A stretch of DNA of 5,707 bases, taken from positions 1-5,707 of the forward strand of contig JAAYXZ010000161.1 of NCBI GenBank assembly GCA_012515635.1, given 5' to 3'. Under the pieces are notes generated by a model. It ran no database searches, was not told the origin of the DNA, and saw nothing but the letters and a program-made list of their open reading frames with translations. The position numbers were made by a program, and so were the translations under genes. Numbering within the stretch: position 1 is the stretch's first letter; the number at the start of each line of letters is the position of its first letter. This DNA comes from Elusimicrobiota bacterium (GTDB lineage Bacteria; Ratteibacteria; UBA8468; B48-G9; JAFGKM01). Below are positions 1 through 5,707 of this stretch, in pieces.

Positions 1-1109
1 CTTTACAGATAGAGAAGGCATGTAAGATTATTAAAGATGCAAAAAGGCCATTGCTGCTTGTCGGTGGCGGCGTGATAAGTTCAGGCGCTTCCAAAGAACT
101 TGAAAAATTTATAAAGAAGACGGGTTTTCCTGCTGTGTTTACACTGCTGGGGCTTGGCAGTATCCCCGGTGATAATCCGCTTTCTTTGGGCATGCTTGGT
201 ATGCACGGGACAAAATATGCCAACTATGCTGTTGTAGAGACAGACCTTTTGATAGCGATGGGGTGTAGTTTTGATGATAGAATAACAGGCAGGGTTGAGA
301 CCTTTGCCTCCAATGCAAAAATCATTCACATTGATATAGACCCGTCATCTATAAGTAAAAACGTAGTAGTGGATGTGCCTATAGTGGGTGATGTGAAGAA
401 GATACTCGGTAAACTCTCTGAAAAGGTAGAAAAGACAAATATAGGGCCGTGGGTTAAAAAGGTAATGGGCTGGAAAAAACAATATCCGCTAACTTACGAG
501 AAAAACGGATTGAAGCCGCAGTATATTGTAAGCAAACTCTCCGAACTGCTCCCGAAGGATGCGATAGTATGCACAGAGGTGGGACAAAACCAGATGTGGA
601 CGGCTCAGTATTTTAGCTTTATGCAGCCGCGAACATTTGTAACGTCAGGAGGGCTTGGAACTATGGGGTTTGGTTTCCCTGCCGCTATCGGCGCGCAGAT
701 GGCTAACCCCGGCAAGACTGTTGTGGATATAGCGGGGGACGGGAGTATTCAGATGAATATTCAGGAATTGGCTACCGCTGTCCATAATAAGCTGCCTGTG
801 AAGATTATTATTCTGAACAACTGCTGTCTTGGGATGGTGAGGCAGTGGCAACAGTTGTTTTATGACAAAAGATATGCCTATACCTGCCTTAAAAATGCAG
901 AGCCGGATTTTGTTAAACTGGCGGAAGCGTATGGCGCTATAGGTTATAGAGTGGATACTACAGAGGAATTTGATAAGATTATTCCCAAGGTGCTTAAGGA
1001 AAAAGAGAAACCGGTAATTGTGGATTGCAGAATAAACGAAGAAGAGAATGTTTTTCCTATGGTGCCAGCAGGCACATCCTTAGACCAGATGCTTGAGGGA
1101 TTGGCGTAA
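1..1109 (+). CDS. ilvB: Acetolactate synthase large subunit (5' truncated by window edge)
   Basis: Catalytic subunit of acetohydroxyacid synthase. It condenses two pyruvates to 2-acetolactate (valine/leucine route) or pyruvate with 2-ketobutyrate to 2-aceto-2-hydroxybutyrate (isoleucine route), using ThDP, Mg2+ and FAD in the cytoplasm. The frame is open from base 3, so the TTG at 51 is internal and the true start lies upstream. About 368 residues are visible against roughly 560 for the family, so the N-terminal pyrimidine-binding domain with the catalytic Glu is outside. Seen here: the central domain (about residues 1-155) with GMLGMHGT, FDDRITGR and IIHIDIDP; then the ThDP domain with EVGQNQMW (from residue 192), GLGTMGFGFPAAIGA, GDGS (735-746) and the NN pair 27 residues later (816-821), followed by LGMVRQWQ. 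GDG...NN is the classic ThDP pyrophosphate/metal motif. Minor oddities are GCSFDDR where GARFDDR is usual and two cysteines after NN. It is followed 21 bases later by the small subunit, which supports a biosynthetic rather than a catabolic enzyme. Confidence 0.96.
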   Translation, partial: LQIEKACKIIKDAKRPLLLVGGGVISSGASKELEKFIKKTGFPAVFTLLGLGSIPGDNPLSLGMLGMHGTKYANYAVVETDLLIAMGCSFDDRITGRVETFASNAKIIHIDIDPSSISKNVVVDVPIVGDVKKILGKLSEKVEKTNIGPWVKKVMGWKKQYPLTYEKNGLKPQYIVSKLSELLPKDAIVCTEVGQNQMWTAQYFSFMQPRTFVTSGGLGTMGFGFPAAIGAQMANPGKTVVDIAGDGSIQMNIQELATAVHNKLPVKIIILNNCCLGMVRQWQQLFYDKRYAYTCLKNAEPDFVKLAEAYGAIGYRVDTTEEFDKIIPKVLKEKEKPVIVDCRINEEENVFPMVPAGTSLDQMLEGLA

Positions 1110-1130
1110 GTCCGCCCAAAGGAGAAGAAT

Positions 1131-1649
1131 ATGACAGAAAATAATGGGAAAGAGCAAAAGGCATGTACTATAGTTATAGCGGTTGAAAATAAGTCAGGTG
1201 TGCTTGCCAGGATTTCAGGGCTTTTTTCGGCAAGGGGATATAACATAGACAGTTTATCTGTCTCTATTACAGAGGACCCCTCCATCTCAAGAATGACTTT
1301 GACGGTGAGAGGAGATGAAAAGATATTAGAGCAGATTTATAAACAACTCAATAAACTTGTTGATGTAATAAAGGTTTATGACCTTACGGAAGGCGATTAC
1401 ATAGACAGGGAACTTGCTCTAATGAAAGTAAAGACAACGAATGCGGCTGTAAGGCAGGATATAATGCAGATAGCAAGTATATTTAGGGCAAAGGTTGTTG
1501 ATATTGGCAAGCAGTCTCTTACGCTTGAAGTGGCAGGCAAGACATCTAAGGTGAACGCGATAATAGAGATGTTGAAGAGTTATGGAATAAAAGAGATGAT
1601 AAGAACTGGTAAAATTGCCATGACAAGGGAATTTAACCAGAGAAAATAA
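1131..1649 (+). CDS. ilvN: Acetolactate synthase small (regulatory) subunit
   Basis: Regulatory partner of IlvB (the IlvN/IlvH family). It stimulates the catalytic subunit and confers feedback inhibition by valine. At 172 residues it is close to the 160-175 usual for the two-domain bacterial form. An N-terminal ACT domain (about 11-85) carries the signature ENKSGVLARISGLFSARGYN, then DPSISRMTLTV and LNKLVDVIKVYDL. The C-terminal domain (about 93-168) has the usual IFRAKVVDI and a conserved end (RTGKIAMTRE). By alignment from memory with E. coli IlvH, N20, G23 and N38 match N11, G14 and N29, positions linked to valine binding, so feedback control is probably kept (inference). The ATG at 1131 has a strong Shine-Dalgarno site, AAAGGAG at 1118-1124, six bases upstream. 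The charged extension MTENNGKEQK before the ACT domain accounts for the slightly greater length. It is co-transcribed with ilvB and ilvC. The symbol ilvH would be equally valid. Confidence 0.96.
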   Translation: MTENNGKEQKACTIVIAVENKSGVLARISGLFSARGYNIDSLSVSITEDPSISRMTLTVRGDEKILEQIYKQLNKLVDVIKVYDLTEGDYIDRELALMKVKTTNAAVRQDIMQIASIFRAKVVDIGKQSLTLEVAGKTSKVNAIIEMLKSYGIKEMIRTGKIAMTREFNQRK

Positions 1650-1683
1650 TCCTTACAGTTTACAAAAACAAGGGAGGCAAGAG

Positions 1684-2679
1684 ATGGCTAAGATATATTA
1701 TGAAAAGGATGCGGATATGAATTTCTTTAAAGGGAAAAAGGTGGGAATTATTGGTTATGGCAGTCAGGGCAGGGCGCATGCGCTAAATCTTAAAGATAGC
1801 GGAGTGGATGTTCTTGTAAGCGAATTAGAGGGAACACCCAATTATGAGAAGGCGGTGAAAGATGGATTTACTCCGTTGTCTGCATCTGATATTGCTAAGA
1901 AGTGCGATGCGATAATGATGCTTGCGCAGGACAATGTGCAGCCAATCATCTACAGGGATTTTATAGCTCCCAATATTACAGAAGGCAAGGCGCTGGGATT
2001 TGCTCACGGCTTTTCTATTCACTACAACCAGATAGTTCCGCCTGCCAATATTGATGTGTTTATGGTAGCCCCCAAAGGACCGGGAGACCTTGTAAGAGAG
2101 CAGTTTGTTCAGGGGCAGGGAGTTCCGTGTATTGTTGCTGTAGAGCAGAACCATACAGGGAATGCGTTAAAACTTGCGCTTGCCTATGCCAAAGGGCTCG
2201 GCGGAACAAGATGCGGAGTTGTTGAGACCACATTTAAGGAAGAGACAGAGACAGACCTTTTCGGAGAACAGGTGGTCCTCTGCGGAGGAGTGACTCAACT
2301 GATAAAATATGCGTTTGAGACACTTGTAGAGGCAGGATATCAGCCGGAGGTTGCCTATTATGAGACCTGTCATGAACTCAAACTTATCGTGGACCTTATT
2401 ATTGAGCGCGGCATACAGGGGATGAGAGAGGTCATAAGCGATACTGCAGAATATGGCGATATGATAAGCGGACCTGAGGTTGTAGATGAGGGCGTTAAAG
2501 AAAATATGGAGTATGTCCTTGCCGATATCCAGGACGGTGTCTTTGCAAAAGAATGGATTTTAGAGAACATGGTCGGCAGACCGGTGTACAAAGCGCTTAA
2601 AAAACAGTCAGAGGAGCATCTTATAGAGGAAGTGGGCAAGAAGATGAGAGATATGATGCCCTGGTTGAAGAAGAAATAA
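1684..2679 (+). CDS. ilvC: Ketol-acid reductoisomerase, class I, likely NADH-preferring or dual-cofactor
   Basis: Second common enzyme of valine, leucine and isoleucine synthesis. It isomerises and reduces acetohydroxyacids to 2,3-dihydroxyacids with Mg2+ and NAD(P)H. The 331 residues match the short class I form. The N-terminal Rossmann domain (about 15-180) has GYGSQG at 24-29. The all-helical C-terminal domain (about 183-327) carries the metal site. Active-site residues are all present: H108 in AHG, K131 in APKGPG, D191 and E195 in ETDLFGEQ, E227 and E231 in YYETCHEL, and S252 in SDTAEYGD. The odd part is the cofactor-discriminating loop after the second strand, residues 46-57 SELEGTPNYEKA. 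Typical NADPH enzymes have an Arg and two Ser there (GLRxGSxSWxKA). Here those positions are L48, T51 and N53, with acidic E47 and E49 nearby, which argues for NADH use (inference). The start has AGGGAGG at 1671-1677, six bases before ATG. It is separated from ilvN by 34 bases and from thpR by one base. Confidence 0.97.
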   Translation: MAKIYYEKDADMNFFKGKKVGIIGYGSQGRAHALNLKDSGVDVLVSELEGTPNYEKAVKDGFTPLSASDIAKKCDAIMMLAQDNVQPIIYRDFIAPNITEGKALGFAHGFSIHYNQIVPPANIDVFMVAPKGPGDLVREQFVQGQGVPCIVAVEQNHTGNALKLALAYAKGLGGTRCGVVETTFKEETETDLFGEQVVLCGGVTQLIKYAFETLVEAGYQPEVAYYETCHELKLIVDLIIERGIQGMREVISDTAEYGDMISGPEVVDEGVKENMEYVLADIQDGVFAKEWILENMVGRPVYKALKKQSEEHLIEEVGKKMRDMMPWLKKK

Positions 2680-2680
2680 T

Positions 2681-3235
2681 ATGCGGCTCTTTGCAGGGAT
2701 TAGAATTCCTGATGAGATAAAAAAGAGGATAGAAGAGTCAATTACAGCGAACCTTAAAAAGAACATAAGGGAAGCGCGCATAGTTCCGTCAGAGAATCAA
2801 CACCTTACCTTAAAGTTCATAGGGGAGACAGCAGAGAGCAATCTTCCTGTAATTGAGAGAATTATATCCTCTTCCGTTGAACAGTTTCCGTTGATAAGAG
2901 CGAAAGTCCAAGGGGTGGGTGTCTTTCCGGATGAAAAAAATGTAAGGATATTCTGGGTAGGTGTTGATTCCGGAGGACTACTGAAAAAACTCAACAATAT
3001 TCTTGAAATAGAGATAGAGAAGGCGGGGTTAAGCAGGAAGGAGAACAGATTCAAGGAACACATAACCATAGCCAGATTTAAATCCACCCCTAAAAGGACT
3101 CTACTTAATGAGATTCTTGAAAAGAACAGAGATACAGTATTTGGGGAGATGGAGATAAGAGAAGTAGAACTTATAAAGAGCCAACTATTCCCTTCAGGTC
3201 CTGTCTATACAACCCTATTCAAAACAGGGCGTTAA
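2681..3235 (+). CDS. thpR: RNA 2',3'-cyclic phosphodiesterase (2H / 'LigT' family)
   Basis: A member of the two-histidine phosphoesterase superfamily, formerly called 2'-5' RNA ligase. Characterised members hydrolyse 2',3'-cyclic phosphate RNA ends to 2'-phosphates; the cellular role is poorly defined. The 184 residues are the normal family length. It opens with the typical MRLFAGIRIP. The two catalytic motifs are H41-L-T43 in QHLTLKFIGE and H127-I-T129 in EHITIARF, spaced as expected for the two-lobed fold. The C-terminal ELIKSQLFPSGPVYTTL matches the usual ending. The Trp that often precedes the first motif (RWV..ENLH) is Ile here (RIVPSENQH), a minor change. The ATG lies one base after the ilvC stop with only a weak purine stretch upstream, so translation is probably coupled to ilvC. 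Linkage to amino acid genes gives no obvious functional clue and may just be operon hitch-hiking. Confidence 0.93.
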   Translation: MRLFAGIRIPDEIKKRIEESITANLKKNIREARIVPSENQHLTLKFIGETAESNLPVIERIISSSVEQFPLIRAKVQGVGVFPDEKNVRIFWVGVDSGGLLKKLNNILEIEIEKAGLSRKENRFKEHITIARFKSTPKRTLLNEILEKNRDTVFGEMEIREVELIKSQLFPSGPVYTTLFKTGR

Positions 3236-3251
3236 AAAAAACCTGTCTTTT
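3221..3251 (+). terminator. Possible weak terminator after thpR
   Basis: ACAGG (3224-3228) can pair with CCTGT (3242-3246), and AAA (3221-3223) can pair with TTT (3248-3250) across a one-base bulge. The loop is about 13 bases and A-rich, and the following T tract is short (CTTTT). The hairpin overlaps the end of thpR and sits at the boundary between the ilv-thpR and thr blocks, where an end of transcription would be sensible. The stem is short and the loop large, so this is a weak candidate. Confidence 0.3.
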
Positions 3252-3334
3252 GCGAACTTAACCGCTATCCCCAATCTGCTAATTTTTTCTTGCTGTCCGT
3301 GTGTGTTATGAACCGTTCTTTTATCACTGCCAAT

Positions 3335-3362
3335 TTTATTAAACACCATATAGTATTATAAT
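3335..3362 (+). promoter_or_regulatory. Candidate sigma-70-type promoter for thrC
   Basis: A perfect -10 hexamer, TATAAT, lies at 3357-3362. Sixteen bases upstream is TTTATT (3335-3340), which matches only three of six bases of the -35 consensus. The surroundings are AT-rich, unlike the flanking genes. Initiation about seven bases downstream would give a leader of only some 15 bases, just enough to include the Shine-Dalgarno site at 3374-3379. The 145-base gap has no room for a T-box or similar large riboswitch between this promoter and the gene. AT-rich DNA often yields a chance TATAAT, so confidence is moderate. Confidence 0.4.
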
Positions 3363-3373
3363 ATAAGAAAGTT

Positions 3374-3379
3374 AAGGAG
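3374..3379 (+). promoter_or_regulatory. Shine-Dalgarno site deciding the thrC start
   Basis: AAGGAG is followed by A and then two consecutive ATG codons (3381 and 3384). The first ATG is only one base from the site, too close for normal initiation. The second has four bases of spacing and gives the family-like N-terminus MKILYRSTNRG, so 3384 is preferred. Confidence 0.6.
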
Positions 3380-3383
3380 AATG

Positions 3384-4739
3384 ATGAAAATATTATACAG
3401 AAGCACAAACAGGGGAGTTCCGGAGACAAGTTTTAGAGAGGCGATATTTAAAGGACAGCCGGAGGACTATGGGCTGTATATGCCTTCGTCTATTCCCGTA
3501 TTAAGCAGAGATGAGATAGATTTGTTCAGGCAGAAGAGTTATCCCCAGATTGCGCTGAATATTATCCGTCGTTTTATAGGGGATGAGATTGCGCTATCGG
3601 AACTTGAACGGATGGTCGCTGAAGCATATAACTTTGATATTCCTATTCAGAGAGTCAACGGGCTGTATATCCTGTGGCTGACAAAGGGGCCTACGGCTTC
3701 TTTCAAGGACTTTGCGGCAAGAATGCTGGCAAGGATGATGGAGTATTTTGCGAAAGAGGAGAACAGAAAAATCACGGTGCTGGTTGCCACATCGGGGGAT
3801 ACCGGCGGAGCGGTAGCGAATGCCTTTTATAATCTTGAAAATGTAAATGTGGTGGTGCTTTTTCCTTATAGAGAGGTGACTGAGAGACAGCGAAGGCAGA
3901 TGACCACACTGGAAAAAAATATTTCAGCGATTGCTGTGCAAGGAAAGTTTGATGATTGTCAGGCGATAGTAAAGAGGGCTTTCAATGACAGAGAATTGAA
4001 GCATCTATCGCTCACCTCAGCCAACTCCATAAATTTCGGGAGGTTGTTGCCGCAGATTGTTTATTATTTCTATGCTTATTCCAGGATAGATGCGGAGAAT
4101 GTGTTTTTTTCAGTGCCGTCGGGCAATTTTGGGAATCTTATGGGGGGTGTCTTTGCGAAGAATATGGGGTTGCCTGTAAAAAGGTTTGTTGCGGCGGTGA
4201 ATGATAATAATGAGTTTCCTGTTTTTCTGAAGACAGGGGAATATAAGCCGGTTATCCCTTCAAGGGAGTGCAGTTCAAATGCGATGAATGTCGGGCATCC
4301 AAGCAATTTAGCGAGAATTATTGATATTTATGGCGGTTGGTTGACAGATGAGAGGGATAAAAAGACAGGGGAGGCAGTAAAAAAAGGTGTCTTGAATATA
4401 TCTCCCGATATGGAACAATTAAGGCGTGATTTTGTCTCTTTTTCCATAACAGAGGATGAAGTAGATGAGGTGATAAAAAGGTTTTATGAGAGATACAGCA
4501 TACTTATAGAACCACATGGGGCGGTTGGCATAAAAGCAGCAGAAAAATCAGGGGAAGAGGGACCAATTGTCGCTTTTGAAACGGCAGACCCTGCAAAATT
4601 TCCGGAGAAGATAAAAAAACTGTTGAGCATAGACCCGCCTCTCCCTGCTTCTTTGCAAGGGCTTGACAGCAAAAAGGAAAACTTTGAGATAATAGAGAAT
4701 GATTATGAAAGGTTTAAGGAATACCTTCTTTTGAAATAA
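3384..4739 (+). CDS. thrC: Threonine synthase
   Basis: PLP-dependent last step of threonine synthesis, converting O-phospho-L-homoserine to L-threonine and phosphate in the cytoplasm. The 451 residues (452 from the ATG at 3381) fit the long E. coli/yeast-type branch. The N-terminal STNRG (residues 7-11) matches the usual YxSTRG opening. The PLP Schiff-base lysine is K108 (codon 3705-3707) in GPTASFKDFAARML. Also conserved are ATSGDTGGAVA (from 3786), the phosphate-binding SVPSGNFGN (4110-4136), LPVKRFVAA, SSNAMNVGHPSN, EPHGAVG and, near the C-terminus, ETADPAKF. The segment before the lysine reads TKGPTASFKDF, where E. coli has FHGPTLAFKDF, so a substrate-side His is replaced by Lys. The gene is preceded by a 145-base gap with a possible promoter and ends one base before a gene for a proposed homoserine kinase, which would supply its substrate. 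Assignment is firm. The start choice between 3381 and 3384 is less so, with the Shine-Dalgarno spacing favouring 3384. Confidence 0.95.
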   Translation: MKILYRSTNRGVPETSFREAIFKGQPEDYGLYMPSSIPVLSRDEIDLFRQKSYPQIALNIIRRFIGDEIALSELERMVAEAYNFDIPIQRVNGLYILWLTKGPTASFKDFAARMLARMMEYFAKEENRKITVLVATSGDTGGAVANAFYNLENVNVVVLFPYREVTERQRRQMTTLEKNISAIAVQGKFDDCQAIVKRAFNDRELKHLSLTSANSINFGRLLPQIVYYFYAYSRIDAENVFFSVPSGNFGNLMGGVFAKNMGLPVKRFVAAVNDNNEFPVFLKTGEYKPVIPSRECSSNAMNVGHPSNLARIIDIYGGWLTDERDKKTGEAVKKGVLNISPDMEQLRRDFVSFSITEDEVDEVIKRFYERYSILIEPHGAVGIKAAEKSGEEGPIVAFETADPAKFPEKIKKLLSIDPPLPASLQGLDSKKENFEIIENDYERFKEYLLLK

Positions 4740-4740
4740 T

Positions 4741-5707
4741 ATGAAACATATAATTCTTATAATGGACGGCGCTGGGGACAAGCCGCTCAAAAAATTGGGT
4801 GGTAAGACACCACTTCAGGTGGCAGAGAAGAGCAATGTAGATTTTCTGGCAGAGAAGGGGCGGTGCGGTTTATTTAAAACAATACCCGATAATTTTTCTA
4901 CCTGTTCAGGGGTGGCTAACCTTTCAATACTCGGTTATGACCCGCTAAAGTATTTTCAGGGCAGAGGTGTTCTTGAAGCGGCTGCAATAGGTGTTCCTCT
5001 TGAGGACACAGATGTTGTGTTCAGGTGTAATACCATCTCTATCACAGAAGATAACAGAATAAAAAATCATTCTGCGGGACACATATCCTCTGAAGAGGCA
5101 TCTGTTTTGATAGAATATGCGAATAAAAATCTTGGCAATAAAGGGGTTATATTTTATCCCGGGGTAAGCTATAGGCATATTCTTGTGCTTAAAGGCGGTT
5201 ATTCGCCTGATGTTGAATGTTTCCCTCCGCATGATTATGTGGGGCGTTTTTACAAGGAGTTATTGGTTCAGCCGAAGAACAGTGAAGCAGTAAAGACAGC
5301 GGAACTTTTAAATAAGATTACAGAAGAATCCCATACATTGTTTGAGCAGCACCCTGTAAACCTGAAAAGAAGAAAAGAAGGGAAAGATATTGCTAATATG
5401 TTGTGGTTCTGGTCTCCCGGCAAAAGACCTGCCATGAAAACCTTTTATGAGAGATTTGGAATAACAGGCGCTGTTATATCAGCGGTGGACCTTATAAAAG
5501 GTATTGGGTTATATAGCGGACTTGATGTTATAGATGTGCAAGGGGCAACAGGGTTATATAACACAAATTATGAAGGCAAGGCAGAGGCATGTATAAATGC
5601 GCTGAAGACTCATGATTTTGTCTATGTGCATGTTGAGGCGGGAGATGAGGCAAGCCATGAACGTAATGTTGAACTAAAAATAAAATGTATAGAGGATTTT
5701 GATAGAC
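4741..5707 (+). CDS. ApgM-type phosphoglycerate mutase family protein, proposed homoserine kinase (3' truncated by window edge)
   Basis: The frame is open from ATG 4741 to the right edge, giving 322 residues of a family about 400 long, so the C-terminal metal ligands are not visible. It belongs to the alkaline-phosphatase superfamily, close to archaeal-type cofactor-independent phosphoglycerate mutase (COG3635). Motifs seen: metal Asp D9 in DGAGD; candidate nucleophile S56 in CSGVANLSILGYDP; GRGVLEAAAIGVPL (74-87); FRCN (94-97); NHSAGHISSEEA (109-120); YRH (144-146); PPHD (162-165); SAVDLIKGIG (247-256); GATGLYNTNYEGKA (268-281); and metal ligands D302 and H306 in GDEASH. The NHSAGHIS, FWSPGKRP and GATGLY wording recalls the subfamily annotated as proposed homoserine kinase (TIGR02535), found beside threonine genes in genomes lacking thrB. 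Direct linkage to thrC supports that role, ATP plus homoserine to O-phosphohomoserine. True phosphoglycerate mutase activity is the alternative. The start is one base after the thrC stop, without a clear Shine-Dalgarno site, implying coupled translation. Confidence 0.85.
   Translation, partial: MKHIILIMDGAGDKPLKKLGGKTPLQVAEKSNVDFLAEKGRCGLFKTIPDNFSTCSGVANLSILGYDPLKYFQGRGVLEAAAIGVPLEDTDVVFRCNTISITEDNRIKNHSAGHISSEEASVLIEYANKNLGNKGVIFYPGVSYRHILVLKGGYSPDVECFPPHDYVGRFYKELLVQPKNSEAVKTAELLNKITEESHTLFEQHPVNLKRRKEGKDIANMLWFWSPGKRPAMKTFYERFGITGAVISAVDLIKGIGLYSGLDVIDVQGATGLYNTNYEGKAEACINALKTHDFVYVHVEAGDEASHERNVELKIKCIEDFDR

Noticed and set aside
51..53. TTG at 51 as the start of ilvB
   Set aside because: The reading frame stays open to the left edge and the upstream codons encode KDAKRP, a typical internal acetolactate synthase segment. 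The protein is cut by the window rather than starting here.
944..1285. Minus-strand open frame of 113 codons across the ilvB-ilvN junction
   Set aside because: Low-complexity Ser/Phe-rich translation, antisense to two conserved genes and their Shine-Dalgarno site, with no family resemblance.
1650..1683. Regulatory element between ilvN and ilvC
   Set aside because: The 34 bases hold only the ilvC Shine-Dalgarno site. No hairpin or promoter-like pair is visible.
3308..3361. Possible 17-residue leader peptide before thrC (M-N-R-S-F-I-T...)
   Set aside because: It has no Shine-Dalgarno site, only one Thr codon and three Ile codons, no run of regulatory codons and no attenuator hairpins after it. 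The predicted promoter -10 box lies inside it.
4945..5232. Minus-strand open frame of 95 codons inside the last gene
   Set aside because: It is a shadow of a well-conserved plus-strand coding sequence, has no recognisable domain and would lie antisense to strong family motifs.
1..5707. A new defence, mobile or CRISPR-like system
   Set aside because: No direct-repeat array, transposase, terminal inverted repeats, phage genes or toxin-antitoxin pair was seen. Every sizeable coding region matches a known metabolic or RNA-processing family.

Overview
The window is a densely packed, all-plus-strand stretch of bacterial chromosome devoted mainly to branched-chain and threonine-family amino acid biosynthesis. 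GC content is moderate (low-to-mid 40s percent by eye). AGA/AGG for arginine and ATA for isoleucine are common, intergenic gaps are very short, and Shine-Dalgarno sites are clear at several starts. This fits an anaerobic or candidate-phylum type bacterium, but the sequence does not allow a firm taxonomic call.

Layout: positions 1-1109 hold the C-terminal two thirds of the acetolactate synthase large subunit (ilvB, start outside the window). Next come the regulatory small subunit (ilvN/ilvH, 1131-1649) and ketol-acid reductoisomerase (ilvC, 1684-2679). One base after ilvC lies thpR, an RNA 2',3'-cyclic phosphodiesterase of the 2H family (2681-3235). A 145-base T-rich gap (3236-3380) follows, with a weak hairpin after thpR and a perfect TATAAT box just before the next gene. 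Then come threonine synthase (thrC, 3384-4739) and, one base after its stop, a phosphoglycerate-mutase-like protein (4741 to the right edge, truncated). That last protein has the features of the family proposed to act as an alternative homoserine kinase.

How the genes fit together: IlvB and IlvN form acetohydroxyacid synthase and IlvC carries out the next step, serving both valine/leucine and isoleucine synthesis. ThrC makes threonine, the source of the 2-ketobutyrate used by the same enzymes for isoleucine. If the last gene is the homoserine kinase, it makes the O-phosphohomoserine that ThrC consumes. The ilv-thpR block and the thr block are probably two transcription units.

The most interesting points are: (1) the cofactor loop of IlvC lacks the Arg/Ser/Ser pattern typical of NADPH-binding enzymes and is acidic, suggesting NADH use; (2) the phosphoglycerate-mutase-like protein paired with thrC, a candidate non-homologous homoserine kinase, with changed residues around its nucleophile and metal motifs; (3) two identical one-base gene junctions without a clear Shine-Dalgarno site. 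I found no CRISPR array, mobile element, tRNA, rRNA or obviously new multi-gene system here.
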